Shown here: positions 1 through 5,381 of the stretch, in pieces
How the letters are laid out: every line of letters begins with the position of its first letter
Position numbering within the stretch: position 1 is the first letter of the stretch
Notes under the pieces: model-generated
Seen by the model: only the letters and a program-made list of their open reading frames with translations
Database searches by the model: none
Told to the model about the DNA's origin: nothing
Assembly: GCA_900549945.1 (NCBI GenBank)
Contig: URQJ01000140.1
Location: 1-5,381 of the forward strand
Source of the DNA: an uncultured Oscillospiraceae bacterium
GTDB taxonomy: Bacteria; Bacillota; Clostridia; Oscillospirales; Acutalibacteraceae
DNA length: 5,381 bases
Reading direction: 5' to 3'
Translations under genes and position numbers: made by a program

Positions 1-115
1 CGGAGGCCGCGCCCGCCGCACAAAGGGCGGCCGCCACCGGCTCCGTACACCCGAGCGCCGGTGAAATCTCCTGCCGGATCACCCGGAGCAGCCTTTCTCT
101 GTCCTTCTGTTTCAA
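1..115 (-). CDS. UPF0597 / L-cysteine desulfidase family protein, N-terminal fragment (cut by left edge)
   Basis: Thirty-eight codons are visible before the window ends. They contain the motif ISPALGCTEPVAAALC at residues 17-32, which is the N-terminal signature of the UPF0597 family (E. coli YhaM/CyuA, archaeal L-cysteine desulfidase; related to the alpha subunit of iron-sulfur L-serine dehydratase). Family members are cytoplasmic enzymes that split L-cysteine into pyruvate, ammonia and sulfide using a [4Fe-4S] cluster. The Cys in GCTEP (residue 23 here) corresponds to a cluster/active-site cysteine; the other cysteines lie further on and cannot be checked. The start is TTG at 115-113, chosen because GGGAGGG lies just upstream and because the Cys then falls at the usual distance from the N-terminus. 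No in-frame ATG or GTG lies between the permease stop and this TTG; another TTG at 130-128 overlaps the ribosome-binding site. The gene lies 116 bases downstream of the permease on the same strand. Family assignment is good; the exact substrate (cysteine or another amino acid) is uncertain. Confidence 0.8.
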   Translation of the reverse strand, partial: MKQKDRERLLRVIRQEISPALGCTEPVAAALCAAGAAS

Positions 116-121
116 CCTTGT

Positions 122-128
122 CCCTCCC
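122..128 (-). promoter_or_regulatory. Ribosome-binding site fixing the TTG start of the UPF0597 gene
   Basis: GGGAGGG on the minus strand ends six bases before TTG at 115-113, with the core GGAGG seven bases away. This near-ideal spacing supports the non-ATG start. Confidence 0.65.
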
Positions 129-157
129 AATGGAAATAAAAGCTCCTGCCGTTTTAC

Positions 158-229
158 CGCGGATCCTTCGAAACGGCTGGGAGCGGGCGCGCATGCCCTT
201 GGCGCCGCTGCCCCGCCGCTCGATCCGCG
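158..229 (-). repeat. Nested inverted repeat (possible mRNA stem-loop) after the permease genes
   Basis: Reading the minus strand, CGCGGATC (229-222) is perfectly complementary to GATCCGCG (165-158). The adjoining GAGCGG (221-216) is perfectly complementary to CCGCTC (186-181). The 5' arm is therefore 14 contiguous bases, whereas the 3' arm is split by 15 unpaired bases. No U-run follows, so this is not a typical intrinsic terminator. It fills most of the spacer between the permease stop and the UPF0597 start and could act as a 3'-end stabiliser or a partial barrier between the genes. The stretch is very GC-rich, so chance pairing is possible. Confidence 0.4.
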
Positions 230-231
230 CG

Positions 232-1125
232 CTATTCTTTAATGGAGCCGATCATCACGCCCGTGACAAAATACTTCTGTACGAACGGGTAGATGCAGAG
301 GATCGGCAGCGTCGCCACCACGATCGAGCAGTAACGCATCAGCACTTTGTAGAGCTCCATCTGCTGGTTTGCCATATCCCCGGTGATCCGATCCGCCTTG
401 ATCGTGGTCAGGTTGATCAGAATATCGCGCAGCACCATTTGCAGCGGGTATTTGCTCTCGTCATTCAAATAGAGCAGCGCCGAGAACCACTCGTTCCATT
501 TTCCCACCGCTATGAAGAGGATGATCACGGCGAACGTCGCCTTGCACAGAGGCAGAATGATGCGCAGCAGAACCGTCATCTCGCCCGCGCCGTCCATTCG
601 GGCGGATTCCTCCAAGCTGTCCGGAATCTGGGCAATCGAGGTTTTCATGATGATGATGTTGAACACGCTCATGGCGCCCGGCAGCAGCATGGCCGCGTAT
701 GTATCGATGAGCCCCAGCTTTTGAACCACGAGATAGGTGGGGATCATGCCGCCGTTGAACAGCATGGTAAAGGTGATAAAGCCCGAGATAACATTGCGGT
801 AGCGGAACCGCTTGCGGGAGAGAACGTAGCCGGCCAGCAGCACCAGTATGCAGGAGATCAGGCACTGCGCCGCTACGTAGCCGATCGTGTGAGCATAGCC
901 CCTCCATATCTTCGGGTATTTCCCCAGATACAGGTATCCGTTCATCGAGGGCTTGCCCAGCGGCCAGAGGATGACGCCGGAATGCGCCTCCACCATACCC
1001 GGGTCGCTGATCGATGCGATGACCACATGCCAAAGGGGAATAATACAGCAAAGCGCGATGACGACCATGACGCAGACGTTGCATACGCTGAACAGGATTC
1101 TTCCCGGCGTCCGTTTTCCAACCAT
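232..1125 (-). CDS. Carbohydrate ABC transporter permease, LplC/YtcP type
   Basis: This 297-residue integral membrane protein should be one half of the channel of a sugar importer, paired with the upstream permease. Hydrophobic helices are visible near residues 11-37, 83-103, 112-133, 143-161, 195-220 and 263-281, matching the six-helix plan of MalG-like permeases. The EAA loop that docks the ATPase is at about 172-192 (EESARMDGAG...LRIILP). The stretch GGMIPTYLVVQKLGL at 125-139 and the C-terminal FVQKYFVTGVMIGSIKE are typical of the LplC/YtcP branch, which serves oligosaccharide uptake systems. Length is normal for the family and the protein looks complete. The ATG follows a GGGGGTG ribosome-binding site that starts directly after the stop codon of the upstream permease; only 12 bases separate the two genes, so translation may be coupled. 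The transported sugar cannot be told from the sequence. Confidence 0.95.
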   Translation of the reverse strand: MVGKRTPGRILFSVCNVCVMVVIALCCIIPLWHVVIASISDPGMVEAHSGVILWPLGKPSMNGYLYLGKYPKIWRGYAHTIGYVAAQCLISCILVLLAGYVLSRKRFRYRNVISGFITFTMLFNGGMIPTYLVVQKLGLIDTYAAMLLPGAMSVFNIIIMKTSIAQIPDSLEESARMDGAGEMTVLLRIILPLCKATFAVIILFIAVGKWNEWFSALLYLNDESKYPLQMVLRDILINLTTIKADRITGDMANQQMELYKVLMRYCSIVVATLPILCIYPFVQKYFVTGVMIGSIKE

Positions 1126-1137
1126 AGATACACCCCC

Positions 1138-2052
1138 TTAAAACAGGCTTGTTTCTGTGTATTTCTTACACAGGAAGTTTGCGGAAACCAAAAATACGGT
1201 ATTGACCACGGAGTTGAACAGCCCCACCGCCGTGCTGAAGCCGTAATCGTACGTTTCAAAGCCGTTGCGGTAGACATATGTGCTGATCACATCCGCCGTC
1301 TCATACGTCGCCGGAGAATACAGCAGGAGCACCTTTTCGGAGCCTACCGACAGCATCGTCCCCATTTTCATGATGAACATGATTACGATCGTGCTGGAGA
1401 TTGACGGCAGCGTCACATGGATAGTCTGCTTCCACCGCCCCGCGCCGTCGATGCGCGCCGCCTCGTACAGGTCCTGATTCACGCCGGATAAGGCCGCTAA
1501 ATAGATAATACTGCCGTATCCAAGCCCCTGCCAGATGCTGGACACCGTGTAGATCGTGCGGAAATAATCCTTGTTGCCGAGCAGGTTCTGGGCCCTGCCG
1601 CCCGTTATGAGCGCAACCGCTTCAGAAATCAGGCCGCCGCTCTGCGTGAAATCGACGATGATGCCGCACATGACCACCATGGAGACGAAATACGGCATAT
1701 AGCTGATGGTCTGAATCGTCCTGCGAAAGGCACGGCTGTGAATTTCATTTAGCAGCAGCGCGAAGAGGATCGGCGCCGGGAAATTGAAGATCAGGTCTAG
1801 AAGGCTGAGCATAAAGGTGTTCCGAATCAGCCTGAACGCATACTCGCCCCCGAAAAAGCGGGTGAAGTTGTCGAGGCCGATCCACGGGCTTCCGGTAAGG
1901 CCCAATGCGGGGGTATAATCTTGGAAGGAGATCACGATTCCCCCCATTGGGATATAGTGAAAGATGATATACCACGCGACAATAGGAACGCATAAGAAAT
2001 AAATCACCTTATTCCGCCGGAAATCCAGAGAAATATTACGCAATAATTTCAT
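1138..2052 (-). CDS. Carbohydrate ABC transporter permease, LplB/YteP type
   Basis: This 304-residue membrane protein is the MalF-like partner of the downstream permease. It begins with a short basic cytoplasmic stretch (MKLLRNISLDFRRNK), a first helix at about 16-37, and the sequence ISFQDYTP at 41-48, a hallmark of LplB/YteP proteins. Further hydrophobic segments lie near 77-102, 117-134, 172-190, 219-235 and 273-295. The EAA loop is at 197-216 (EAARIDGAGR...HVTLP), giving a good ATPase-docking motif. The ATG has an AGGAG ribosome-binding site (2059-2063) six bases away. The gene starts 35 bases after the stop of the solute-binding protein gene and ends 12 bases before the next permease, so all three are probably one transcript. 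Length and motifs are those of a complete protein. The family is clear; substrate is unknown. Confidence 0.95.
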   Translation of the reverse strand: MKLLRNISLDFRRNKVIYFLCVPIVAWYIIFHYIPMGGIVISFQDYTPALGLTGSPWIGLDNFTRFFGGEYAFRLIRNTFMLSLLDLIFNFPAPILFALLLNEIHSRAFRRTIQTISYMPYFVSMVVMCGIIVDFTQSGGLISEAVALITGGRAQNLLGNKDYFRTIYTVSSIWQGLGYGSIIYLAALSGVNQDLYEAARIDGAGRWKQTIHVTLPSISSTIVIMFIMKMGTMLSVGSEKVLLLYSPATYETADVISTYVYRNGFETYDYGFSTAVGLFNSVVNTVFLVSANFLCKKYTETSLF

Positions 2053-2087
2053 GATGATCTCCTGTCCAAATCTTTATTTTCTGCGGC

Positions 2088-3725
2088 TCATCTGGCGTCG
2101 TAGCGGTCCAGCGCAGCCTGCTGGATCTCGATGCAGCGGTCGATATTCATGCCCTTGACCGTCTCCACAAAATCGCCGTACGTGTCCAGAGGCTCGGAGC
2201 CCATGATGTAGCCCGCCGTTTTCTCCTGCACATACGTCTGGATATCCGTATACAAAGCGTTGTACTCGTCTCCCTCGGCGTCCGTCATCTCGATCTTGGG
2301 CAGCACCAGCGCCGTGCCGTCGGAATCGTACACCTCTCTTGCGGCCAGACGCTCCGCGGGATTGGTCAAATCATAGACCTCCCAGCTCACAAGCCCCGGG
2401 AAATCCTTGCGGCGGTAGCAGAACTGCTCGTTCTGCGGGTCGATCCCGTGCTCGCCGTTCATAATCTTGTCGGTAAACGCGTAGTTTCCGCCGTCATCCA
2501 CCGTGTAGCATTCCGAATCGCCGAAGCTGTTTGCGATAAAGCCGTCCTGCGTGTACTGGTAATCCAGCCATTTTGCGGCGATTTCCGGGTATTCACAGGC
2601 TGTCGTCACTGAAACCGGCGTTTGAATTGCGATATAGCTGACATTTCTGGCCTCACACGTATCGCCCTCCTTCAGCACGGGGCCCGTAATCGGCTGCCAG
2701 TTGATATCCGGATCCGTGCTGCTGCCCGTCTCGTACAGGTAGTTTCCCGTGCCGGCCCAGGAATAGGTCGCGGCGCCGGATTTTCCCGTGGCAATGTAAT
2801 CCTTCGGCGCATTGCTCGTGATTTCATTCGAGATAAAGTTCTGGTCCACCAGACCCTCGGCATACCACTGCGCCATCAGCTCCAAATACTGCCGGTAACC
2901 CTCCTCGATCGGCCCGTATTTCACGGTATCGCCGTCCTTGTAGAATTCGGATTTCACGCCGTAGGCCGAGAGGAAGTAATCGTACGGCATTATGCCGGTT
3001 TTCGAGAGCAGCAGCGGCGCTTCGGCGCCCTTTTCCTCTTTGAACGCGGTCAGAACCGTATGCCATTCGTCAATCGTATGGGGCTGCTCCAGCTTCAGAT
3101 CGTCGAGCCAGTCCTGCCGGATGACCATGCCGATCCACGAGGGCTCGGCGCAAAGCGTCTTGTCGTTGTCGCAGAACAGGGGGTAAATGCCCCACATCTT
3201 GCCCGTATCGGAGATCGTCATCTTCCGCACGGTTTCGTCCGATTCCCGCAGCGCGCGGTAATTCGGCATATAGGTCTCGACATAGGGCGCCATATCGATG
3301 TAGACGCCGTCGCTGATCGCCTTCTCGCCGCCGCCCGGATACGCCACATTGTTCTCGATCATATCGGGCAGATCCTGCGAAGCCAGCAGAATACCGAATT
3401 TTTCCTTTGCGATGGATGAGGCCACCGTCGTAAATTCAATTTTCACATTGGTCTTTTCCTCCATCTCCTCGTTGACCTGATATGCGTTGAAATCGGGCGT
3501 GTAGTCGTTCGACCACACCCTCCAGTAGGTGAGCGTCACCTTCTCATCGGAAATCGGCAGCGTCTGCTCGGAAAGCGGTTCTGCGCCGCTCATGTCCGCG
3601 CTGTTTTCCGACGTGCCGGCAGCGCTGGAATCCGCGCCGGAGGCGCCGCCCGGGGCGCTGCTGCACCCGGCCAGCACGGCAAGCGCAAGAAGGCCGCAGC
3701 AAATTTTCAGAAAGCACTTTTTCAT
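2088..3725 (-). CDS. Extracellular solute-binding lipoprotein of an LplABC-type sugar ABC importer
   Basis: This 545-residue protein captures the ligand outside the cell and delivers it to the two permeases encoded downstream. The N-terminus is a lipoprotein signal: basic MKK, a hydrophobic stretch at 8-19, and the lipobox LAGC with the lipidated Cys at 21. A Ser/Ala/Gly/Glu-rich flexible linker follows to about residue 58, as is common in Gram-positive lipoproteins. The mature part starts with VTLTYWRVW (63-71). ASQDLPDMI (115-123) and the block VIRQDWLDDL...TIDEW (201-221) are typical of the large LplA/YtcQ group of family 1 solute-binding proteins, as is the length. The C-terminus (FVETVKGMNIDRCIEIQQAA) also fits. 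An ATG five codons upstream (3740) would give MGEVT ahead of MKK, but the purine-rich GGGAG overlaps that codon and is ideally spaced for the ATG at 3725, which I use. Ligand is unknown; an oligosaccharide is likely by family. Confidence 0.93.
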   Translation of the reverse strand: MKKCFLKICCGLLALAVLAGCSSAPGGASGADSSAAGTSENSADMSGAEPLSEQTLPISDEKVTLTYWRVWSNDYTPDFNAYQVNEEMEEKTNVKIEFTTVASSIAKEKFGILLASQDLPDMIENNVAYPGGGEKAISDGVYIDMAPYVETYMPNYRALRESDETVRKMTISDTGKMWGIYPLFCDNDKTLCAEPSWIGMVIRQDWLDDLKLEQPHTIDEWHTVLTAFKEEKGAEAPLLLSKTGIMPYDYFLSAYGVKSEFYKDGDTVKYGPIEEGYRQYLELMAQWYAEGLVDQNFISNEITSNAPKDYIATGKSGAATYSWAGTGNYLYETGSSTDPDINWQPITGPVLKEGDTCEARNVSYIAIQTPVSVTTACEYPEIAAKWLDYQYTQDGFIANSFGDSECYTVDDGGNYAFTDKIMNGEHGIDPQNEQFCYRRKDFPGLVSWEVYDLTNPAERLAAREVYDSDGTALVLPKIEMTDAEGDEYNALYTDIQTYVQEKTAGYIMGSEPLDTYGDFVETVKGMNIDRCIEIQQAALDRYDAR

Positions 3726-3733
3726 GGTTACTT

Positions 3734-3738
3734 CTCCC
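3734..3738 (-). promoter_or_regulatory. Ribosome-binding site deciding the start of the solute-binding protein
   Basis: GGGAG on the minus strand lies eight bases before ATG at 3725-3723. It overlaps the alternative upstream ATG at 3740-3738, which has only an AAAGG directly abutting it. This favours the shorter protein, which begins directly with the signal peptide. Confidence 0.6.
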
Positions 3739-3763
3739 ATCCTTTCAAAACTCAGTCGGATTT

Positions 3764-3784
3764 TTTCATCTTTCGTCTTTCATC
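3764..3784 (-). repeat. Three tandem copies of a 7-base unit GAYGAAA in the leader
   Basis: On the minus strand GATGAAA, GACGAAA and GATGAAA follow one another without gaps, about 40 bases before the start of the solute-binding protein. They may be a by-product of replication slippage or a purine-rich, unstructured stretch near the ribosome-binding site. No function can be assigned. Confidence 0.5.
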
Positions 3785-3809
3785 TTTTTTCAGCGAAAGA
3801 AACTGTCCT

Positions 3810-3830
3810 GCCGGCGAACCGGCTCAGCCG
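3810..3830 (-). promoter_or_regulatory. Two overlapping, mutually exclusive hairpins in the importer leader, one with a UUCG loop
   Basis: The minus strand reads GCCGG-TTCG-CCGGC at 3823-3810, a perfect 5-bp stem with a UUCG tetraloop. Just upstream and overlapping by four bases is CGGCTGAGCCG (3830-3820), a near-perfect palindrome that could form its own small hairpin or be a protein-binding site. Only one of the two stems can form at a time. No U-run follows, so neither is a terminator. Position suggests a role in the leader RNA, but this is inference. Confidence 0.4.
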
Positions 3831-3858
3831 AACCCATTTCCCCTCCCTTCCTGCAATT

Positions 3859-3872
3859 TGTGCTCGCTTACA
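3859..3872 (-). promoter_or_regulatory. Putative catabolite-responsive element (cre, CcpA-binding box)
   Basis: TGTAAGCGAGCACA on the minus strand matches the cre consensus TGWAANCGNTNWCA at every fixed position except one (G for T at position 10). It lies about 130 bases upstream of the solute-binding protein start, where CcpA with HPr-Ser-P could repress a sugar importer in Firmicutes. The context fits; binding is inferred from the match only. Confidence 0.45.
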
Positions 3873-3875
3873 TTT

Positions 3876-3893
3876 TGAAAATCAATCGTTTCA
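3876..3893 (-). promoter_or_regulatory. Operator-like inverted repeat TGAAA-N8-TTTCA
   Basis: TGAAACGATTGATTTTCA is an 18-base sequence with perfect 5-base arms, lying three bases upstream of the cre-like box. Its size and symmetry resemble binding sites of dimeric regulators. AraC-family proteins more often use direct repeats, so the bound protein is not obvious. Confidence 0.3.
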
Positions 3894-3977
3894 GCCTGTC
3901 CCCACACTAACATATTCCACAGTTTTAATAAATAGCCAGAATTTAATGTATGCAAACCACCCAAGTTATTCCGTAAA

Positions 3978-3991
3978 GTGCAGTTTTGCAC
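3978..3991 (-). repeat. Short perfect inverted repeat GTGCA-AAAC-TGCAC
   Basis: GTGCAAAACTGCAC has 5-bp arms around a 4-base centre and lies in the presumed promoter region of the importer. It could be an operator or a small hairpin. There is no U-run after it. Short enough to occur by chance. Confidence 0.3.
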
Positions 3992-4030
3992 GCATCGGGC
4001 GGAAATTTTGAATAAAATGCGTCAATATTT

Positions 4031-4060
4031 AACAAAAACCGGCGCGCGGGCGCACGGCTT
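4031..4060 (-). terminator. Rho-independent terminator after the AraC-family regulator gene
   Basis: On the minus strand AAGCCG (4060-4055), a bulged T and GCGC (4053-4050) pair, across a CCGC loop, with GCGC (4045-4042) and CGGTTT, giving a GC-rich stem of about ten pairs including one G-U. The run TTTTTGTT follows (4038-4031). It lies about 100 bases after the regulator's stop codon and before the importer leader, so it should separate the two transcription units. Confidence 0.65.
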
Positions 4061-4158
4061 CATAAAAAAACGGCGGTTTCCCTTTTAAATTGTGGCCCGG
4101 CGCACAAAGAAAAGAGGGCCAGCTCCCCGTATGGAAAGCAAGCCCATCGATACAGCGC

Positions 4159-5381
4159 TTACACATTCTTTTTCTGATCGCGGTACTCCGCGGGATTGAC
4201 CCCCTCTATCCGCCGAAAAGCCCGGATGAGCGGGCGCGAGTCATAGTAGCCCACGCTCTTGGCAATATCCGAAACCTTCATCTGCGTGGCTTCTAAAAGG
4301 CATTTTGCCTCGCTGACCCGCTTGATCTGGATGTATTCCAGCGGGGAAACACCCAGCTTCCGCTTGAACAGGAGCGAGAGGTTCGCCGCCGTCATATGGA
4401 ACCGGTCGGAGAGCGCCCCCACCGTCAGATCCGGCGCCGTGTAGTGGCTGTCGATATACGCCTTGATCTCCTCGACATTCACCCATTTTTTCCCGTCCTT
4501 TTTGGGGTTCGGCGCCGCAGCGCGCGGCGAAGCACCGGCCTCCGCCTTTTGCTTGATGAGCGCCAGCTCCCGGTGCTGCGTCACATAGGCGGAATGCTTC
4601 AGGGCGTTTTGCTGCCGGAGCACCTCCTCCACCTCCTCATAGCAGCGGCGGATCTTCAGGTAACCGGTGTGGACATTGCTGACCGCTATCGAAACGATAG
4701 CCCGGAAATCGGCGTCGAGCCGACCGGCCGCCAGCAGGCAGCTTTTCTTGATCTCATCCAGCACCACCTCTTTATCCAGTCTGGAATTTACATTGACGAC
4801 CGCGTAGTAAACGCCCTTATACGCCGCCGTGAAAAATTTGTAGTCCCCCGTGAAAGCGGTGCGGAGAACATTGGTGATCGCCACCACGAGGAAATTGGAC
4901 ACGCCCTCGTCGACGCTTTCATTCTGCTTGAAAAAGAGATTGCTGCCGTTTTCCACGGAAAACCCTATGAGCAGAAAGCTGGTGTTTTCAAAGGTAATCT
5001 CACATTTCCGGCATACCTCCAGAAAATCGGCCTCCTGCAAATCCGAAGGGTTCAAAAGGCGAAATAGCAGATAGCTCCGCAGCGCCAGAGCCCGGTTGTC
5101 GCGCTCCACCTCATAGTCCTCGGTTTTTTGAAGCAGTCCGGTCAGAGAGGATCGAATGACCATGTAATCATCCGAATCCTGATCGTCGCCCGGCTGGGGG
5201 ATCAGCGACAGGATCTCCCGCACGGGGTGGTAGCTTCTTCGGGCGGTGGAAACGGCGAGCGGAAGCCCGCCGCCGAGGCACAGCGCCAAAAACGCAAAGA
5301 ACAGCAGGCATACCGTAGAAAAGCTCCTTGATGCTATTATAAAAGTAGACACGGAAGGGTAGAAAAAAGCCTGTCCGTGGA
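4159..5381 (-). CDS. Membrane-linked AraC-family transcriptional regulator (YesN-like), C-terminal part; N-terminus beyond right edge
   Basis: The reading frame stays open to the right edge, and the first possible start inside the window (GTG at 5352-5350) has no ribosome-binding site, so the gene most likely continues beyond it. Numbering from that GTG there are 397 residues: a transmembrane helix at about 11-35, a basic HAMP-like junction (ARRSYHPVREI, 37-47), a degenerate GGDEF-like region at about 120-250 (SIAVSNVHTGYLKIRRCYEEVEE is the conserved stretch), an Ala/Lys-rich linker (about 265-290), and a C-terminal AraC DNA-binding domain (291-394) with helix-turn-helix units near 309-332 and 359-383. 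The missing N-terminus should hold a first membrane helix and an extracellular sensor (known architecture of this family; not seen). Such one-component regulators commonly control an adjacent LplABC-type importer, which fits the operon downstream. Its own promoter is outside the window. Confidence 0.92.
   Translation of the reverse strand, partial: HGQAFFYPSVSTFIIASRSFSTVCLLFFAFLALCLGGGLPLAVSTARRSYHPVREILSLIPQPGDDQDSDDYMVIRSSLTGLLQKTEDYEVERDNRALALRSYLLFRLLNPSDLQEADFLEVCRKCEITFENTSFLLIGFSVENGSNLFFKQNESVDEGVSNFLVVAITNVLRTAFTGDYKFFTAAYKGVYYAVVNVNSRLDKEVVLDEIKKSCLLAAGRLDADFRAIVSIAVSNVHTGYLKIRRCYEEVEEVLRQQNALKHSAYVTQHRELALIKQKAEAGASPRAAAPNPKKDGKKWVNVEEIKAYIDSHYTAPDLTVGALSDRFHMTAANLSLLFKRKLGVSPLEYIQIKRVSEAKCLLEATQMKVSDIAKSVGYYDSRPLIRAFRRIEGVNPAEYRDQKKNV

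Larger units (their letters stand above)
3726..4158 (-). other. Intergenic control region between regulator and importer operon
   Basis: This 433-base stretch carries no convincing gene on either strand. Read in the direction of transcription it holds the regulator's intrinsic terminator (4031-4060), an AT-rich section (about 3900-4035) where the importer promoter most likely lies, several palindromes, a cre-like box, a GC-rich hairpin and a short A-rich tandem repeat just before the start of the solute-binding protein gene. I could not find a convincing sigma-A promoter. The best candidate I could see, TTGCAT at 3955-3950 with AT-rich TTTATT 17 bases on, is a weak match. Confidence 0.6.

Noticed and set aside
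61..1404. A 447-codon open frame on the plus strand
   Set aside because: It lies antisense to both permeases and the UPF0597 start, is rich in His, Arg, Gln and Asp with no recognisable domain, and has no good ribosome-binding site. It is a shadow of GC-rich coding on the other strand.
2622..3419. A 265-codon open frame on the plus strand
   Set aside because: Antisense to the well-supported solute-binding protein gene, with no recognisable motif.
3529..4011. A 160-codon plus-strand frame running from the binding-protein gene into the intergenic region
   Set aside because: Starts antisense to the signal-peptide region and ends in AT-rich control DNA. No ribosome-binding site or family resemblance; the region is better explained as promoter and leader.
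3900..4035. Possible sigma-A promoters, such as TTGACG at the 4021 region and TTGCAT at 3955-3950
   Set aside because: None combines a good -35 and -10 at 16-18 bp spacing, so I do not call a specific promoter.
4031..4080. A 7-T run at 4070-4064 (minus strand) as a second terminator
   Set aside because: No convincing GC-rich stem lies directly upstream of it.
4093..4121. Inverted repeat TGGCCC ... GGGCCA with a 17-base loop after the regulator stop codon
   Set aside because: Short stem, large loop and no U-run next to it. The hairpin at 4031-4060 is a much better terminator.
4396..5067. A 223-codon open frame on the plus strand
   Set aside because: Antisense to the AraC-family regulator, with shadow-like composition and no domain.

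Overview
The window looks like a chromosomal segment from a Gram-positive, probably anaerobic, member of the Clostridia (inference). The supporting signs are the moderately high GC content (roughly 55-60% by eye), a lipoprotein-type substrate-binding protein, strong purine-rich Shine-Dalgarno sequences, an LplABC-type sugar importer and a YesN-like membrane-linked AraC regulator. No rRNA, tRNA, mobile element or CRISPR array is visible.

All five supported genes lie on the minus strand, so transcription reads from high to low coordinates. In that order they are: (1) the C-terminal part of an AraC-family regulator with a transmembrane helix, cut by the right edge (4159-5381); (2) a 433-base spacer (3726-4158) holding an intrinsic terminator for the regulator and then a leader with several operator-like palindromes, a near-consensus catabolite-responsive element (cre) and a UUCG hairpin; (3) a lipoprotein solute-binding protein (2088-3725); (4) an LplB/YteP-type permease (1138-2052); (5) an LplC/YtcP-type permease (232-1125); (6) a 116-base spacer with a nested inverted repeat; (7) the first 38 codons of a UPF0597/L-cysteine desulfidase-family enzyme, which starts at TTG and is cut by the left edge (1-115).

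Genes 3-5 form a tight operon (gaps of 35 and 12 bases) for a carbohydrate, probably oligosaccharide, ABC importer. The lipoprotein captures the ligand outside the cell and the two permeases form the channel. No ATPase is present, so energy probably comes from a shared MsmX-type ATPase encoded elsewhere (inference from the family). The regulator upstream is of the type that usually senses an extracellular ligand and activates a neighbouring LplABC-type importer. The terminator between them suggests that the importer has its own promoter, and the cre-like box suggests carbon catabolite control. The enzyme at the left edge has no obvious metabolic link to sugar uptake and may or may not be cotranscribed.

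I see no clearly new system. The most useful points are the edge-truncated UPF0597 gene, which is easily missed because of its TTG start, the structured promoter/leader region of the importer, and the regulator continuing beyond the right edge.
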